Shown here piece by piece: positions 36,126 through 44,899 of a stretch of DNA of 64,000 bases. Origin of the DNA: JADGNZ01 sp963715895 (GTDB lineage Bacteria > Acidobacteriota > Thermoanaerobaculia > Gp7-AA8). The stretch's first letter is position 1. Every line of letters starts with the position of its first letter. The position numbers and the translations under genes were made by a program. The stretch spans positions 5,022,001-5,086,000 of the forward strand of contig OY970284.1 of the NCBI GenBank assembly GCA_963715895.1. Reading direction: 5' to 3'. Below the pieces are notes generated by a model that was given only the letters and a program-made list of their open reading frames with translations, was not told where the DNA came from and did no database searches.

Positions 36126-36893
36126 CTACGACACGACGGCGTTGATTTTCGTAGCGACCTCGCGGACGCCGGCGCGAAGAGAGGCGTCGTCCGCCTTGAG
36201 CTGATTGATGACGGCCGCCATCGAGGCGATGGTGTTCTTGATCGACGTGAACGCCGCCGTGATCGCCGCCGCCTGCGCGGCGCTCGGATCGGTCGCGGCA
36301 TTCCACGCCGACAGGTCCGGGTTCGTAATCGCGGCGAGCGTCGCCGGGTCGACGACGTCGGCGATGCCGGTCGTGTTGTCTGTGATCGTGATGGCCGTAG
36401 GGGCAAGGTTCGGTAGGTCGCCGTCGTTCGCGCCGCCGATCACACCGGCGTTCTCGGTGAGCGCGCCGCCGACTTGCTGCGGGCGAGAGAGGAGCTGCGC
36501 GCGCACGAACGGAGAGTCGCTGGCAGCCGAAGCTGAAGTCCTGGCGATCGCGGCGGCCTTTTCGGAGGGGGTCGCCTTCTCGGCGTAACCGCTACCGTTG
36601 GCGGCAGGCCGCAGGCGATCCCCTGCCGTGATGTCCTCGGCGATCCTGACGAAGGGAAAGCCGCCGATGGTGAGGCCGACTGCAGAGTCTGCGAAGTCGT
36701 CGCCCGTGTACTCGATGGCGTATTCGACAACGCCATCGACGAAGTCGCCCTGGTGAGCCTTCGCGACGCGATCGGACGCTGTGAGTTTTACCAGCAGCCG
36801 GGCGCGCGTTGCCAAAGGCTCGGTGCTGAGGACGGTGATCGCCTCGTTGGGCGGGCGAGAAATGGCCGGGCCGAACCCGTCGTAGGTGGGCAT
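36126..36893 (-). CDS. Capsid decoration/cement protein candidate (DUF2190-like)
   Basis: 255 residues. The middle contains VRIAEDITAGDRLRPAANGS followed by YAEKA, the GDxLxxxANGxxxxA turn typical of DUF2190 capsid cement proteins. The C-terminal 90 residues are helical (AAAITAAFTSIKNTIASMAA) and may trimerise. It lies between the protease-scaffold gene and the capsid gene, the usual place for decoration proteins. Confidence 0.6.
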   Translation of the reverse strand: MPTYDGFGPAISRPPNEAITVLSTEPLATRARLLVKLTASDRVAKAHQGDFVDGVVEYAIEYTGDDFADSAVGLTIGGFPFVRIAEDITAGDRLRPAANGSGYAEKATPSEKAAAIARTSASAASDSPFVRAQLLSRPQQVGGALTENAGVIGGANDGDLPNLAPTAITITDNTTGIADVVDPATLAAITNPDLSAWNAATDPSAAQAAAITAAFTSIKNTIASMAAVINQLKADDASLRAGVREVATKINAVVS

Positions 36894-36925
36894 CTATGCT
36901 TCTCCTTTTGATGAATCGTGGAGGG

Positions 36926-37123
36926 TTATGAATTGGGGACGCTTGAGTCGCGCGCCGCGATGGAAAAGACGACTGTCTGGTTTCCGTCCAGCGGGCCGCT
37001 CTTGGCCGCGAGGTATGCGCGCTTGACCTTCCGAAGGGCGGCGTTGACGGCGTAGATGCCGCGGCTTTTTCGGACGGCGTGGGGGATCTCCACTTCGAGA
37101 ATCGTTGCGGTTTTCTTTGCCAT
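36926..37123 (-). CDS. Small phage head-region protein, 65 residues
   Basis: Basic protein (MAKKTATILEVEIPHAVRKS), no recognised domain. It lies 16 bp after the protease-scaffold gene and 32 bp before the decoration gene in transcription order, so it fits the operon. Confidence 0.55.
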   Translation of the reverse strand: MAKKTATILEVEIPHAVRKSRGIYAVNAALRKVKRAYLAAKSGPLDGNQTVVFSIAARDSSVPNS

Positions 37124-37139
37124 GACTTGTCCCTCCCCC

Positions 37140-37913
37140 TCACGCCGTTGCGTCAGGCGCAGCGGTACTCATCTCGCCGTGAAGTTTCTTGTAGGCTCTG
37201 GCCCACGCCTTCGATCCCGGACGGAGGCCGTCCGCCGTCAGCTTCTCGGTGACCGCGATGTGAATGTCGGCCTGCTCGACCGTCGCTGACGAACCCGAGA
37301 TGATTGATGCCGCCTCTTTCACCGGTTTCATGACCAGCCGCCCGGCCGGTACCGCAGGAGGAAGCAGAGCGATGACCTTCGCCGTCCGTTCGTGATTCGT
37401 CTGGCACGTCGCGCAGCCGTCGTTCATCTTCGAGTCGACGAGCGAGTCGCGGAGCAGGGACGAGAGAGTTTCCGCGGCGGGCTTTCCGTCCTTCGCCGCA
37501 GCCAGCGGCGGCATCTTGAGATCGCGCACAGCGGACTCGATCAGCGCGCCCACCGATGTCTCGACGTTCGTGCGCTGGAGCTGCGCGACCTGGGCGCGGA
37601 GACGAGTCAATTCATCCGATGCCGCCGCGGCCCGCACGGGTGTGGCACTGGCAATGTCGGCAGCGGCGGCGGCAGTGGTCGTCTCTTGTGCGGAGGCCGC
37701 TTCGTGATCGCCGTCGCAGTCATGCTGGACGCAGTTCGGGCAACCGGCTGAGCAGGAGCAGACACCGTCTGCAGTCTGATCTTTGCTGGGACATCCGCAC
37801 GGCGTCCCGTCGTTCGCGCAGCAATCGCACTCTCCGCCTGTCGATCCTGCCTGGAGATTGTTGGGTGCTTCTTCGCCGGCCTTCGCTGCCGGCTCTGCTT
37901 TCGGTTTCCGCAT
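37140..37913 (-). CDS. Nested in-frame scaffold protein candidate
   Basis: Codon 306 of the protease gene is ATG (MRKPKAEPAAKAG), preceded by AAGGAG nine bases upstream. It would give a 257-residue product with the Cys cluster and helical C-terminus but no protease domain. Nested protease/scaffold pairs are well known (lambda C/Nu3, Mu I/Z). Translation from this site is inferred, not shown. Confidence 0.5.
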   Translation of the reverse strand: MRKPKAEPAAKAGEEAPNNLQAGSTGGECDCCANDGTPCGCPSKDQTADGVCSCSAGCPNCVQHDCDGDHEAASAQETTTAAAAADIASATPVRAAAASDELTRLRAQVAQLQRTNVETSVGALIESAVRDLKMPPLAAAKDGKPAAETLSSLLRDSLVDSKMNDGCATCQTNHERTAKVIALLPPAVPAGRLVMKPVKEAASIISGSSATVEQADIHIAVTEKLTADGLRPGSKAWARAYKKLHGEMSTAAPDATA

Positions 37914-38828
37914 TTGCTGCTTCTCCTTGTTCCCCTGCGCGTTGCCCTGAAACGAGCCGCCCGCACCTCGGGCGCTGATTAGTTCGCCGACCAGTTCTTC
38001 GAATGAGCCGAGCCGGTCAGCAACGCCGGCGGCGACGAGCGCTTCCCCAATCTCCAGCGATCCCTCGCCCCAGGCGAGACTCGTGACGACGTCCTCGGAA
38101 ACTCCCCGGTTGCTCGCTACACACGAGATGAAGATCGACGCCAAGTCGTCGGCCCACTTCTGCATCTGCTGCCGGCCGTCCTCGGTTGTCACGTCGAGTC
38201 GCTTCTTCGGACTCTGTGTCGAAACGATCTCGACGAAATCCTTCTCACCAGTTGGATCTGGGACCGCGAAGACGACGCCAATACACGGGGCCATTGCCGT
38301 GCGGTCTACGACGATCTCGCTGCAGGCGCTGGCGATCCAGTACGCAGCCGATGCACCGATTCCGGGGATGTAGGCGATGACGCGCTTGCCGCTCATGTCG
38401 GCCGCGAGCCGGACGATGTTCGCGAACTCGTGAATGCCGTTCGCCTCGCCGCCCGGCGAGTCGATGTAGAGCACCACGTCCTGGACTTTCGGGTTGGCGA
38501 TCGCCGCGGCGAAATCCCGCGCAAGATCGTCAAGCGTCAGCGCGCCGCTGACGTCGGTGAAGAAGTCGGCATATCGGAAGATCGGGCCGATGATCGGCAC
38601 GATCGCGACGCCGTCCCGGTAAGCAACGCTTCGCGTGCCTTCCAGACGTTCGCCGGCATTGGTGACGATGGCCTGCGGCCCCTCGCCTCGCTGGCGTGCC
38701 TCATACCTCGCGCGGATGTCCTCCGGCACCGAGGCGGGATCGCGGCAGGCGATGGCGTGCAGCGCGCGCAAGTAGCGCGCAGGCATGAGCCACGGCGCGC
38801 TCGTGATCGCGCCCACAACACGCAGCAT
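37140..38828 (-). CDS. Prohead protease of the S49 family fused to a scaffold-like region
   Basis: 562 residues. The N-terminal 285 are an S49 (SppA-like) serine protease: strand VVLYIDSPGGEANG at 118-131 and the nucleophile S160 in GIGASAAYWIAS. Such proteases mature phage heads. Residues 334-371 hold ten Cys in 38 positions (ECDCC, PCGC, CSCSAGCPNC, HDC), a likely metal-binding or disulfide cluster not usual in these enzymes. The rest is Ala-rich and helical, as in scaffolds. ATG 38828 directly abuts the portal stop codon. An internal start with its own ribosome-binding site lies at 37913. Confidence 0.8.
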   Translation of the reverse strand: MLRVVGAITSAPWLMPARYLRALHAIACRDPASVPEDIRARYEARQRGEGPQAIVTNAGERLEGTRSVAYRDGVAIVPIIGPIFRYADFFTDVSGALTLDDLARDFAAAIANPKVQDVVLYIDSPGGEANGIHEFANIVRLAADMSGKRVIAYIPGIGASAAYWIASACSEIVVDRTAMAPCIGVVFAVPDPTGEKDFVEIVSTQSPKKRLDVTTEDGRQQMQKWADDLASIFISCVASNRGVSEDVVTSLAWGEGSLEIGEALVAAGVADRLGSFEELVGELISARGAGGSFQGNAQGNKEKQQMRKPKAEPAAKAGEEAPNNLQAGSTGGECDCCANDGTPCGCPSKDQTADGVCSCSAGCPNCVQHDCDGDHEAASAQETTTAAAAADIASATPVRAAAASDELTRLRAQVAQLQRTNVETSVGALIESAVRDLKMPPLAAAKDGKPAAETLSSLLRDSLVDSKMNDGCATCQTNHERTAKVIALLPPAVPAGRLVMKPVKEAASIISGSSATVEQADIHIAVTEKLTADGLRPGSKAWARAYKKLHGEMSTAAPDATA

Positions 38829-40202
38829 CTAAGCTGCCTCCTTTTCCGCATCGGCCATCGGCAGCGCGGGCCGGGGCGGATTGCTGAGGTCCGAGGGGGC
38901 CAGCGTGCCGCGCTTCGCGATCGTCGCCTGCACCATCCTCAGCACTCGTGAACGCGGCACGCCGAGACCGGTGATCAGCTCCTCGGCCTGCTCGCTCGTG
39001 ATCTGGTTTGCGGCGAGGCGGCGAAGCTGCAGGTCCGCCTGTTCGACCTGCGGGCCACTCAATCCGTGCTGAGTAACCTCGGTAATGTCGCTCTTGAACC
39101 GCGGCCACAACTCACGCGGCTGATTCGCCCAATTGACCTCGGCGACGTCGTTCGCGAAGCCCTCCGTCCACCACGAGTCGAGAGCGTCCGAGGCGGCAGC
39201 GACCTTATCGATCTTCAGATTCCTGCGCTGCTCCTCGAGCTTCCCGTTCCCAGCTCCGCCGCGGTCCTGGGTCTGCGACGTGTTGATGAGCGCCGTCCAG
39301 ATCCAGTTCTCGATGTAGCGGCACCACTCCTGCTCGGCGCGTCCGGCCGACCCGCTCGCCGCGACGTTGCCGCCAGCCATCTCGACGCTGGCCCTCATCT
39401 CGTCGGTCGGAAGCGTGATGTAGAAGTCGAACTGAGATGCAACACTCTTCTCGACCTTGTCAACCTCGCCGGGATCGGGCGCGTTACGGGGGATGTGAAC
39501 CACCGGGATCGGCCGGCCGAGCAGCTCCAGCGCCTTCATCCCGTAGTCGATGATGATCTGCATGTACCAAGTGGCCAGGTAAATGCCCTTGAACTCACCC
39601 TCGCCGTAGTCAGTTGCGAGCGATCCCCACCGAAAGATCATCAGCTTGCGGCGCGGCACCGGGACGCCGGCATAGTTGCGCGGCGTCACGATGAGTTCTT
39701 CGCCATGCGGACCGAACTTCAGGTTGCGCACAGGCACGTCAAACAGGCCGTGGCCGTCGCCGTTTTCGCCGACCGGAGCGATGAGGCCCGTGGGTTTGTG
39801 AATCCCCCACACCTTTTCGATCGGCCCGATGCCGATGAACTGACCCATCAGCGCCTTGCGCTCGATCGTCTCCTTGTTCTTCACGTCATCGACGACGCGG
39901 CGAAGGGCATTCGCCATCCTCACGGAAACGTCGACCGCTGGATCGCCGGGGACAATTTGCCGCTCGGTCGCGATGACGGGATCGATACGTTGCGATACGG
40001 GACTCGCAAGGAACGGGAACTGCCGCAGCATCCGGAGGTAGAACTGGATGCCCTCGTACGATCCGAACTGTTTCAAGATCTCGTCCGGGTTCTCGACGTA
40101 GCCGCCAGTGACGAGCTGCGTCTGCAATTGAACCAGAGAGAACTGGCGCTTCGCGTACAAGGGCGACGTAACGACGTCGCGTGTCAGCCCGCCTGCTTCC
40201 AT
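38829..40202 (-). CDS. Portal protein, DUF935 (Mu gp29-like) family
   Basis: 457 residues. It shows the DUF935 pattern: PVSQRIDPVIATERQIVPGD near residue 70, MGQFIGIGPIEKVW, then VRNLKFGPHGEELIV and KLMIFRWGSLATDYGEGEFK, with a long C-terminal helical region. The portal forms the dodecameric DNA gate of the head. It follows the large terminase by 26 bp and abuts the protease gene. DUF935 portals are typical of Mu-like phages. Confidence 0.8.
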   Translation of the reverse strand: MEAGGLTRDVVTSPLYAKRQFSLVQLQTQLVTGGYVENPDEILKQFGSYEGIQFYLRMLRQFPFLASPVSQRIDPVIATERQIVPGDPAVDVSVRMANALRRVVDDVKNKETIERKALMGQFIGIGPIEKVWGIHKPTGLIAPVGENGDGHGLFDVPVRNLKFGPHGEELIVTPRNYAGVPVPRRKLMIFRWGSLATDYGEGEFKGIYLATWYMQIIIDYGMKALELLGRPIPVVHIPRNAPDPGEVDKVEKSVASQFDFYITLPTDEMRASVEMAGGNVAASGSAGRAEQEWCRYIENWIWTALINTSQTQDRGGAGNGKLEEQRRNLKIDKVAAASDALDSWWTEGFANDVAEVNWANQPRELWPRFKSDITEVTQHGLSGPQVEQADLQLRRLAANQITSEQAEELITGLGVPRSRVLRMVQATIAKRGTLAPSDLSNPPRPALPMADAEKEAA

Positions 40203-40228
40203 TCACAGTTCTCCGTTTTGGGGTTTTG

Positions 40229-41836
40229 TTAGAGCAAAGCGGGGCGTGTGTAGGTTGGCCGGCGCTTGATACGCACCGCGTCTCCCTTGTCGTCGAAGAG
40301 AAGGGGGAACAGCGTCTCGTGCATGTAGCCGTCGCCGTCCGAAAGGTGCGTCAGGAGGAACTTCGCGCCGGCGCGTTCGCCGTACTTCTGAACGTCCATC
40401 TTCGTCTTGTCCCAGACGACGGACGTGTAGTCGTTGATGCTCCGAGAGTTGCGCGGGTCGATCCAGAAGGACCGGACTCCCGTGACGCTGCAGAGCTTCG
40501 CGTTCGTCGCGCGCACCCGAATCGGTACGAGCGTGTTGCGGCTGACTTGTCGCGACCACTGGATGCCGCGAGCCGAGAGTTGACGCCCGACCAGTTCATC
40601 AACGATCGCCCACAGCGTCTGGCCGCTCGCCGTCGCGTTGAGGCCCGTGCCGTCTCCGAAGAAAATGATCGGGCCTTTGTGTTCGACGAGCCCCGTCCAT
40701 TCGTCGCCGTTGCGCCGATCAGACTCCCGCGGCGCGGCTCCGGAGTTGCCGACGTCGCCCGTGAGCAGCAATACGCAGAGCGCCTGGAGTCCGCCGCCCT
40801 GCGTGTCAAAGACCTCGCCGAATTTGCCGACGTGCGCAATGCCTGGCCTCTCGTGCTCGCTCGGATACTCGCCGGGATTCAGCGGGTGACAGAGACCCGA
40901 TGCGATCGGCCTGTTGTTGAAGTCGAGATTAACGTAGAGCGTTCGGTCTCGGTGATAGTCGACCGGGTATTCGTTCGCGCGCGCGAATGCGCTGTACGCC
41001 AGCCCCTGCCGACGCCGCCGCATCTCTCCGCCGAGACGCCGGCGAGCTGTCTCTTCGTCCACGCGCTCGCGGACCTTGCTTGCGTACAGACCGGTGTGCG
41101 GGTTGTCGTCGCTCGAAGACTGAATGTAGAGAATCGAGCCGATGCCGGCCGCGAGGTTCTGATACGACCCCTCTTCCTCTGACGAAACGCCGCCCGGCAG
41201 TGTCGCAGCCTTTGCCTCCAGCGTCGCCAGCCAATCGAACGACCAGTGGCCGTCATCCTCGGGCGGGTTGCCGTGGAGGATCTTGGTGTGCCGATGATGC
41301 TCCGAACAGTACTCTTCGCCCTCGCCGCACCGGGCGCGATCCATGACCCACTCGACTGCCTGCTGGGCCGGCCCGCTCGTGAACTCTTCGACGGCGACCG
41401 ATCCCCATTCCGGCCCCTTGAACTGTTCGTACGCCTTGTTGAAAAGCGTCCCGGTCTGAATCCGTAGGCCGGTTGAGAATGTGACGGTGTTCGTGTAGCG
41501 GTCGCGATCCGGAGGCTGCGGGATGCCTTCCAGCTCCCACCGATCTATCCACGACTGCGGGGGCCGGCAGTTCCAAACCCGCTTGATTCCGCAGCGGCGA
41601 AGCCACGGATAGAGGCGCTGGAAGATCTGCTCGCGCTGGATCGCCGTGTAGGTGAAGAGCGCGTGTTCCTGCCCGGTGTCCCACAGGCTCCGATCGAGTA
41701 TCCAAAGGACGAGGGTGATCGTCTTACCGGAGCCGACCCCGCCGATGTGGATGATGAGGTCGTAGAGAGCGTGTGCGAGTGCTTCGATCTCCTGGTGCGG
41801 TTCGAGCGTGAGTGAATGAACTCCGCCACGGCTCAA
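40229..41836 (-). CDS. Terminase large subunit
   Basis: 535 residues: ATPase with Walker A GGVGSGKT at 32-39 and Walker B-type WGSVAVEEF near 145, followed by the nuclease half with LYVNLDFNNRPIA and later IIFFGDGTG, acidic positions of the RNase H-like fold. It cuts and pumps DNA into the prohead. Its ATG overlaps the small subunit's stop by four bases. Confidence 0.88.
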   Translation of the reverse strand: MSRGGVHSLTLEPHQEIEALAHALYDLIIHIGGVGSGKTITLVLWILDRSLWDTGQEHALFTYTAIQREQIFQRLYPWLRRCGIKRVWNCRPPQSWIDRWELEGIPQPPDRDRYTNTVTFSTGLRIQTGTLFNKAYEQFKGPEWGSVAVEEFTSGPAQQAVEWVMDRARCGEGEEYCSEHHRHTKILHGNPPEDDGHWSFDWLATLEAKAATLPGGVSSEEEGSYQNLAAGIGSILYIQSSSDDNPHTGLYASKVRERVDEETARRRLGGEMRRRRQGLAYSAFARANEYPVDYHRDRTLYVNLDFNNRPIASGLCHPLNPGEYPSEHERPGIAHVGKFGEVFDTQGGGLQALCVLLLTGDVGNSGAAPRESDRRNGDEWTGLVEHKGPIIFFGDGTGLNATASGQTLWAIVDELVGRQLSARGIQWSRQVSRNTLVPIRVRATNAKLCSVTGVRSFWIDPRNSRSINDYTSVVWDKTKMDVQKYGERAGAKFLLTHLSDGDGYMHETLFPLLFDDKGDAVRIKRRPTYTRPALL

Positions 41837-42405
41837 TTCACCGAACCCTTCCCAGCGCGCTCACCGATGAGTGTCGCCAGCGTCTTGCCTGAGAACTTGA
41901 ACTCGAAGTTGCCCGGCGCTGGATCGTCGTCGCCCGCACCCTTCTCCTTCGGCTTGAGCGATCCGATCTGAACGCCCGTCACGACAGCCAGGCGTTCGGA
42001 AATCACGGCCAGCGTCTTGAGGGCTTTGTTCTTCTCGGCGATCGGCACTACGTCGACCTGTGTGGTCACGGGCTCTCCTTCGCGCGTCACGCCGACGACC
42101 TTTTCGAGAACGTCCGCGTTCTCGACGAGCGCGATCAGCTTCCTTGTCGCGTACAAGAGGCGCGAGATGTGACGATCCTTCGCCGTTCCCGAGTCGGCGA
42201 TCTCGCCCTGCTCTTCCCGGCGCTCGTCGCGCAACTGCTGGAGCCGCGTGCGAACAGTCTTCTTCGCGCTATCGAGCGTCTTGCTCTGGAGGAGGTCCTC
42301 GGCGATTAGGATCTCCGCGATGTCGCTGGTCTCCAGCCCTTCGAGGAAGTACAGCTCCGCCATCCGCGCGTCGCGCTTCTGCAGGGCGGTCGTTATCGAG
42401 GGCAT
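41833..42405 (-). CDS. Terminase small subunit candidate
   Basis: 190 residues. The helical N-terminus (MAELYFLEGLETSDIAEIL) has helix-turn-helix character; the middle is a coiled coil (KTVRTRLQQLRDERREEQGE). It directly precedes and overlaps the large subunit, as small terminase genes do. The role, binding the packaging site, is from position and fold type. Confidence 0.7.
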   Translation of the reverse strand: MPSITTALQKRDARMAELYFLEGLETSDIAEILIAEDLLQSKTLDSAKKTVRTRLQQLRDERREEQGEIADSGTAKDRHISRLLYATRKLIALVENADVLEKVVGVTREGEPVTTQVDVVPIAEKNKALKTLAVISERLAVVTGVQIGSLKPKEKGAGDDDPAPGNFEFKFSGKTLATLIGERAGKGSVN

Positions 42406-42666
42406 TCGGAATCGAGCGCAAGGTTTTCACTCAGCGGCAGCGAGGAAACGTGTGTGTGTGGAGGGATGTCTTTATCGAGGGCAAGCGGAAGAACATCGGA
42501 AGTTCTCTGTTTCGGAAAACTGCCGCTAAGTCGCTAAGCCTTCGGAGCTTGCCGCCTAGATGGGGGGGGTACTTTTTTTTGAATGTTTGTGTGTGCGTGC
42601 CGGATCACACGGTGCGGGAGCTGCGGAGGCCCCCCGGCCACATTTTTTTCGGAAGTTGGCCCGCTC
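42406..42666. other. Intergenic region upstream of terminase, candidate packaging site
   Basis: No gene is seen in these 260 bases. TTATCGAGGGCA occurs at 42393-42404 (overlapping the terminase start) and at 42472-42483. There are GT-rich tracts (GTGTGTGTGG, GTTTGTGTGTGCGTG) and runs of G and T (42562-42580). cos or pac sites commonly lie beside the small terminase gene; the assignment here is inferred. Confidence 0.35.
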
Positions 42667-43617
42667 TTACTTCGCAGCCCATGCCGCCAGCTCGCAGACG
42701 TAGAGCGTCGCGCCTGCCGTGCCGTCAGTGCGCCGATACATCGAGCCGGTAACGCACGCACCAGTCGGCGCGCCCGTCGCCACGACGTCGAGCACCCCGC
42801 CGTTGTGTACGATCGTTCCGCTCGCACGCACGGCGAAGTTGCGCGCGTCTGAGTCGTCATCCACGGCGATCATCGGCACGCTCGCATCCTGTGCCCCGAA
42901 ACCTTCTCGGATCAGAAGCGTCGGTTGCGTGTTCGTCGACGCACCGAGCAGCCATGCGGCAGGACCGCCGACCGCGAAGGACGACAGACCGTAGTTCGTT
43001 GCATGCGACCCGCCGTTGCCAAAGGCTCCGCCGAACGTCGCGTTAACGGAATCCTCAAGGGACTGCGCCGAAACTCCGGCCGTTGAATCACCCGTGGAGT
43101 GCGCTACGAAGAAGCCGCCCTGGCCGAAAACGTCGCCGCTCACCGACTCACCAAACACGCCCGCACTACGGCCGACCGCGCGGACGCCATAGGAGAACGC
43201 CCCTGATGCGATGGCTGCAATCGCCGCGGTGAAATCCTCCGTGCTTGCATTCGTCACCGTCAGCGCTCCGACGTACGTGTCCGAAGAAGTGTTGACAGTC
43301 GCGGCGATGGTGTTCGCGCCCGTCCACACGTTATCAGTGGCCAGCGAAACGCCGCCGCCGCCGAGAGCTGCGAATGCGCCCCCGTTGATGGATGCCTTGA
43401 GAGCATTCGACCCAGAGTCGCACGCGATCCGCGCCCTTCCGGTAACGCTCAATGGCTCGCCGTCCACCGTGGGAGCAAGCACGCGGCAGTCCAGGACGAC
43501 CGAGTGAGAGAACCGCTGCGCGGGTCGGAAGACGTTCGGCTGCGAGAGGACAGCCACATCCTGCGCCGATAGCGAGGGGGCGAATACAACAGCGATGATG
43601 AAGAGCAGTTTGCGCAT
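42667..43617 (-). CDS. Phage-encoded protein with signal peptide, unknown role
   Basis: 316 residues beginning with a clear signal peptide, MRKLLFIIAVVFAPSLSAQD. The body is Gly/Ala/Ser/Thr-rich and beta-like, with repeating YGVRAVGRSAGVFG and FGGAFGNGGSHATNYG units like those in tail spike or trimeric fibre proteins, and a Cys pair near the end (ACVTGSMYRR, YVCELAAWAA). The ATG overlaps the previous gene's TAA (TAATG). An export signal on a phage gene beside the terminase is odd for a virion part and suggests a lysogenic surface or periplasmic product. Confidence 0.6.
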   Translation of the reverse strand: MRKLLFIIAVVFAPSLSAQDVAVLSQPNVFRPAQRFSHSVVLDCRVLAPTVDGEPLSVTGRARIACDSGSNALKASINGGAFAALGGGGVSLATDNVWTGANTIAATVNTSSDTYVGALTVTNASTEDFTAAIAAIASGAFSYGVRAVGRSAGVFGESVSGDVFGQGGFFVAHSTGDSTAGVSAQSLEDSVNATFGGAFGNGGSHATNYGLSSFAVGGPAAWLLGASTNTQPTLLIREGFGAQDASVPMIAVDDDSDARNFAVRASGTIVHNGGVLDVVATGAPTGACVTGSMYRRTDGTAGATLYVCELAAWAAK

Positions 43618-44033
43618 TAGTGTCCGTCCTGAAAAGCGATGTAGAGCCTTGCCGTCGCACCGCCCGTGATGGCCGATTCGAGGAAGACAGTGATGGAGGC
43701 CGCGCTGAGCGTCGGAAACGAGAACATGGTTACGACCTTGGTGCCGTTGGGTAGCGTGCGGATTTCCTCGGTCTCCGGCGCACTCCACCCGGTGATGCCG
43801 TGAACGTCAGCAACGCCCGCGCTCACGACGACGTCGGTGTTCGTCGTGCTACCGGTGAGAACGACGAACACGCGCGCGAATGCTGGAAGCGCTGGTGCTT
43901 CGCCGCGGCGGACTTCGGCTGCGGATTGAGCCGGCGCGAGGGGATCTGATAGCGCCGGTGCGGTGATGCCGGCGTTCGATCCGTCGAAGGTGATCTGCGT
44001 GAAACCGCGGAGCCAGGGCAGTCGCGAAGCCAT
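43617..44033 (-). CDS. Phage hypothetical protein, 138 residues
   Basis: Beta-rich protein (TNTDVVVSAGVADVHGITGW, VTMFSFPTLSAASITVFLES). The ATG at 44033 has AAAGGAGA ten bases upstream; the longer frame to 44294 crosses the hairpin at 44151-44206. It is translationally coupled to the signal-peptide protein downstream, suggesting joint function. Confidence 0.6.
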   Translation of the reverse strand: MASRLPWLRGFTQITFDGSNAGITAPALSDPLAPAQSAAEVRRGEAPALPAFARVFVVLTGSTTNTDVVVSAGVADVHGITGWSAPETEEIRTLPNGTKVVTMFSFPTLSAASITVFLESAITGGATARLYIAFQDGH

Positions 44034-44150
44034 CTGAATCGAATCTCCTTTTCCGTCGAACCGAGGGCCGGACTCACGGTTATCCCCGCGCGCTATTCGG
44101 CGACTAATGGGGGTGGCTCCGGTCCTCGCTTGGACGGAAAAATCTAGAAA

Positions 44151-44206
44151 GGGGAACTGCGACGCCGGAGCGTCAGCATGAGAACTTCGATGCGTCGCAG
44201 TTCCCC
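44151..44206 (-). terminator. Hairpin/terminator between early and late phage genes
   Basis: Perfect 15-bp inverted repeat GGGGAACTGCGACGC / GCGTCGCAGTTCCCC (44151-44165, 44192-44206). Read on the - strand it is followed by TTTCTAGATTTTT. It lies just after the gene at 44224 and would stop early transcripts. Confidence 0.7.
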
Positions 44207-44223
44207 ACCTCCGGCGTGAGGGG

Positions 44224-44730
44224 TTACGCCGCAGACAATGGACAAGGTTCGCCGATCTCGTTTGCGAAGCAGCGATCGGGCAACTGCTGCGCATCGGAGC
44301 GCGGCAGATCGATTTCGCGATCGGCCGTGTACTTGGTGGTCAATCCTTTGGCGTGGAAAACCCCGAGGAATGCCGGCACTGCGCGCGTGAAGGTCTGCTT
44401 GACATCGTTGACGGCCATCCCCGTCTCGAAGGCGATGTTCTCCCACGATCTCTCTGCGCTTCGCGGTCTGCGGCAGAGGCGGGCGTACATGATGAAGGCG
44501 CCGGACTTGCCAACCTTCGCCGCGGCGAGCTGCACGCTCATCACCCAGGCATGTAGATCGTTAGGAGCCGTCGATCGCGAGCTGTCGGCCGACGCGCGGG
44601 GAGCGTCGCTTGGGAGCTTGGCCGAAGTCCGCGAAGCGAGAAACGCTTCTCTTCGCCGCTCGGCGAGAAAGAGGATGGAACGCGCTTCATCGCACTGCGC
44701 CCGGAACAGGTCTCTCGCCTCAGCATCCAT
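44224..44730 (-). CDS. Phage hypothetical protein at the early/late boundary
   Basis: 168 residues from the ATG at 44730, which has GAGGG seven bases upstream; an in-frame GTG at 44778 lacks a usable site. Helical, with SWENIAFETGMAVNDVKQTF having helix-turn-helix character, and Cys pairs near the C-terminus (RCFANEIGEPC). Position at the end of the early operon suggests a late regulator, but no family is recognised. Confidence 0.55.
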   Translation of the reverse strand: MDAEARDLFRAQCDEARSILFLAERRREAFLASRTSAKLPSDAPRASADSSRSTAPNDLHAWVMSVQLAAAKVGKSGAFIMYARLCRRPRSAERSWENIAFETGMAVNDVKQTFTRAVPAFLGVFHAKGLTTKYTADREIDLPRSDAQQLPDRCFANEIGEPCPLSAA

Positions 44731-44899
44731 TCGGAAGCCCTCGTTCTGCTTGTTGTTGGGGGATTTGGATCGGCCCACGCCTCGGGGCGCACAACCTCAA
44801 CGCTGAGGAGATTGTGGGCGCGTTCTGCGCGAATTGAACAAAAGAATGAGGGCCAAAAACCCTGACCGGGGGCGAGAAGAGAACGACGCCTCTGACGCG

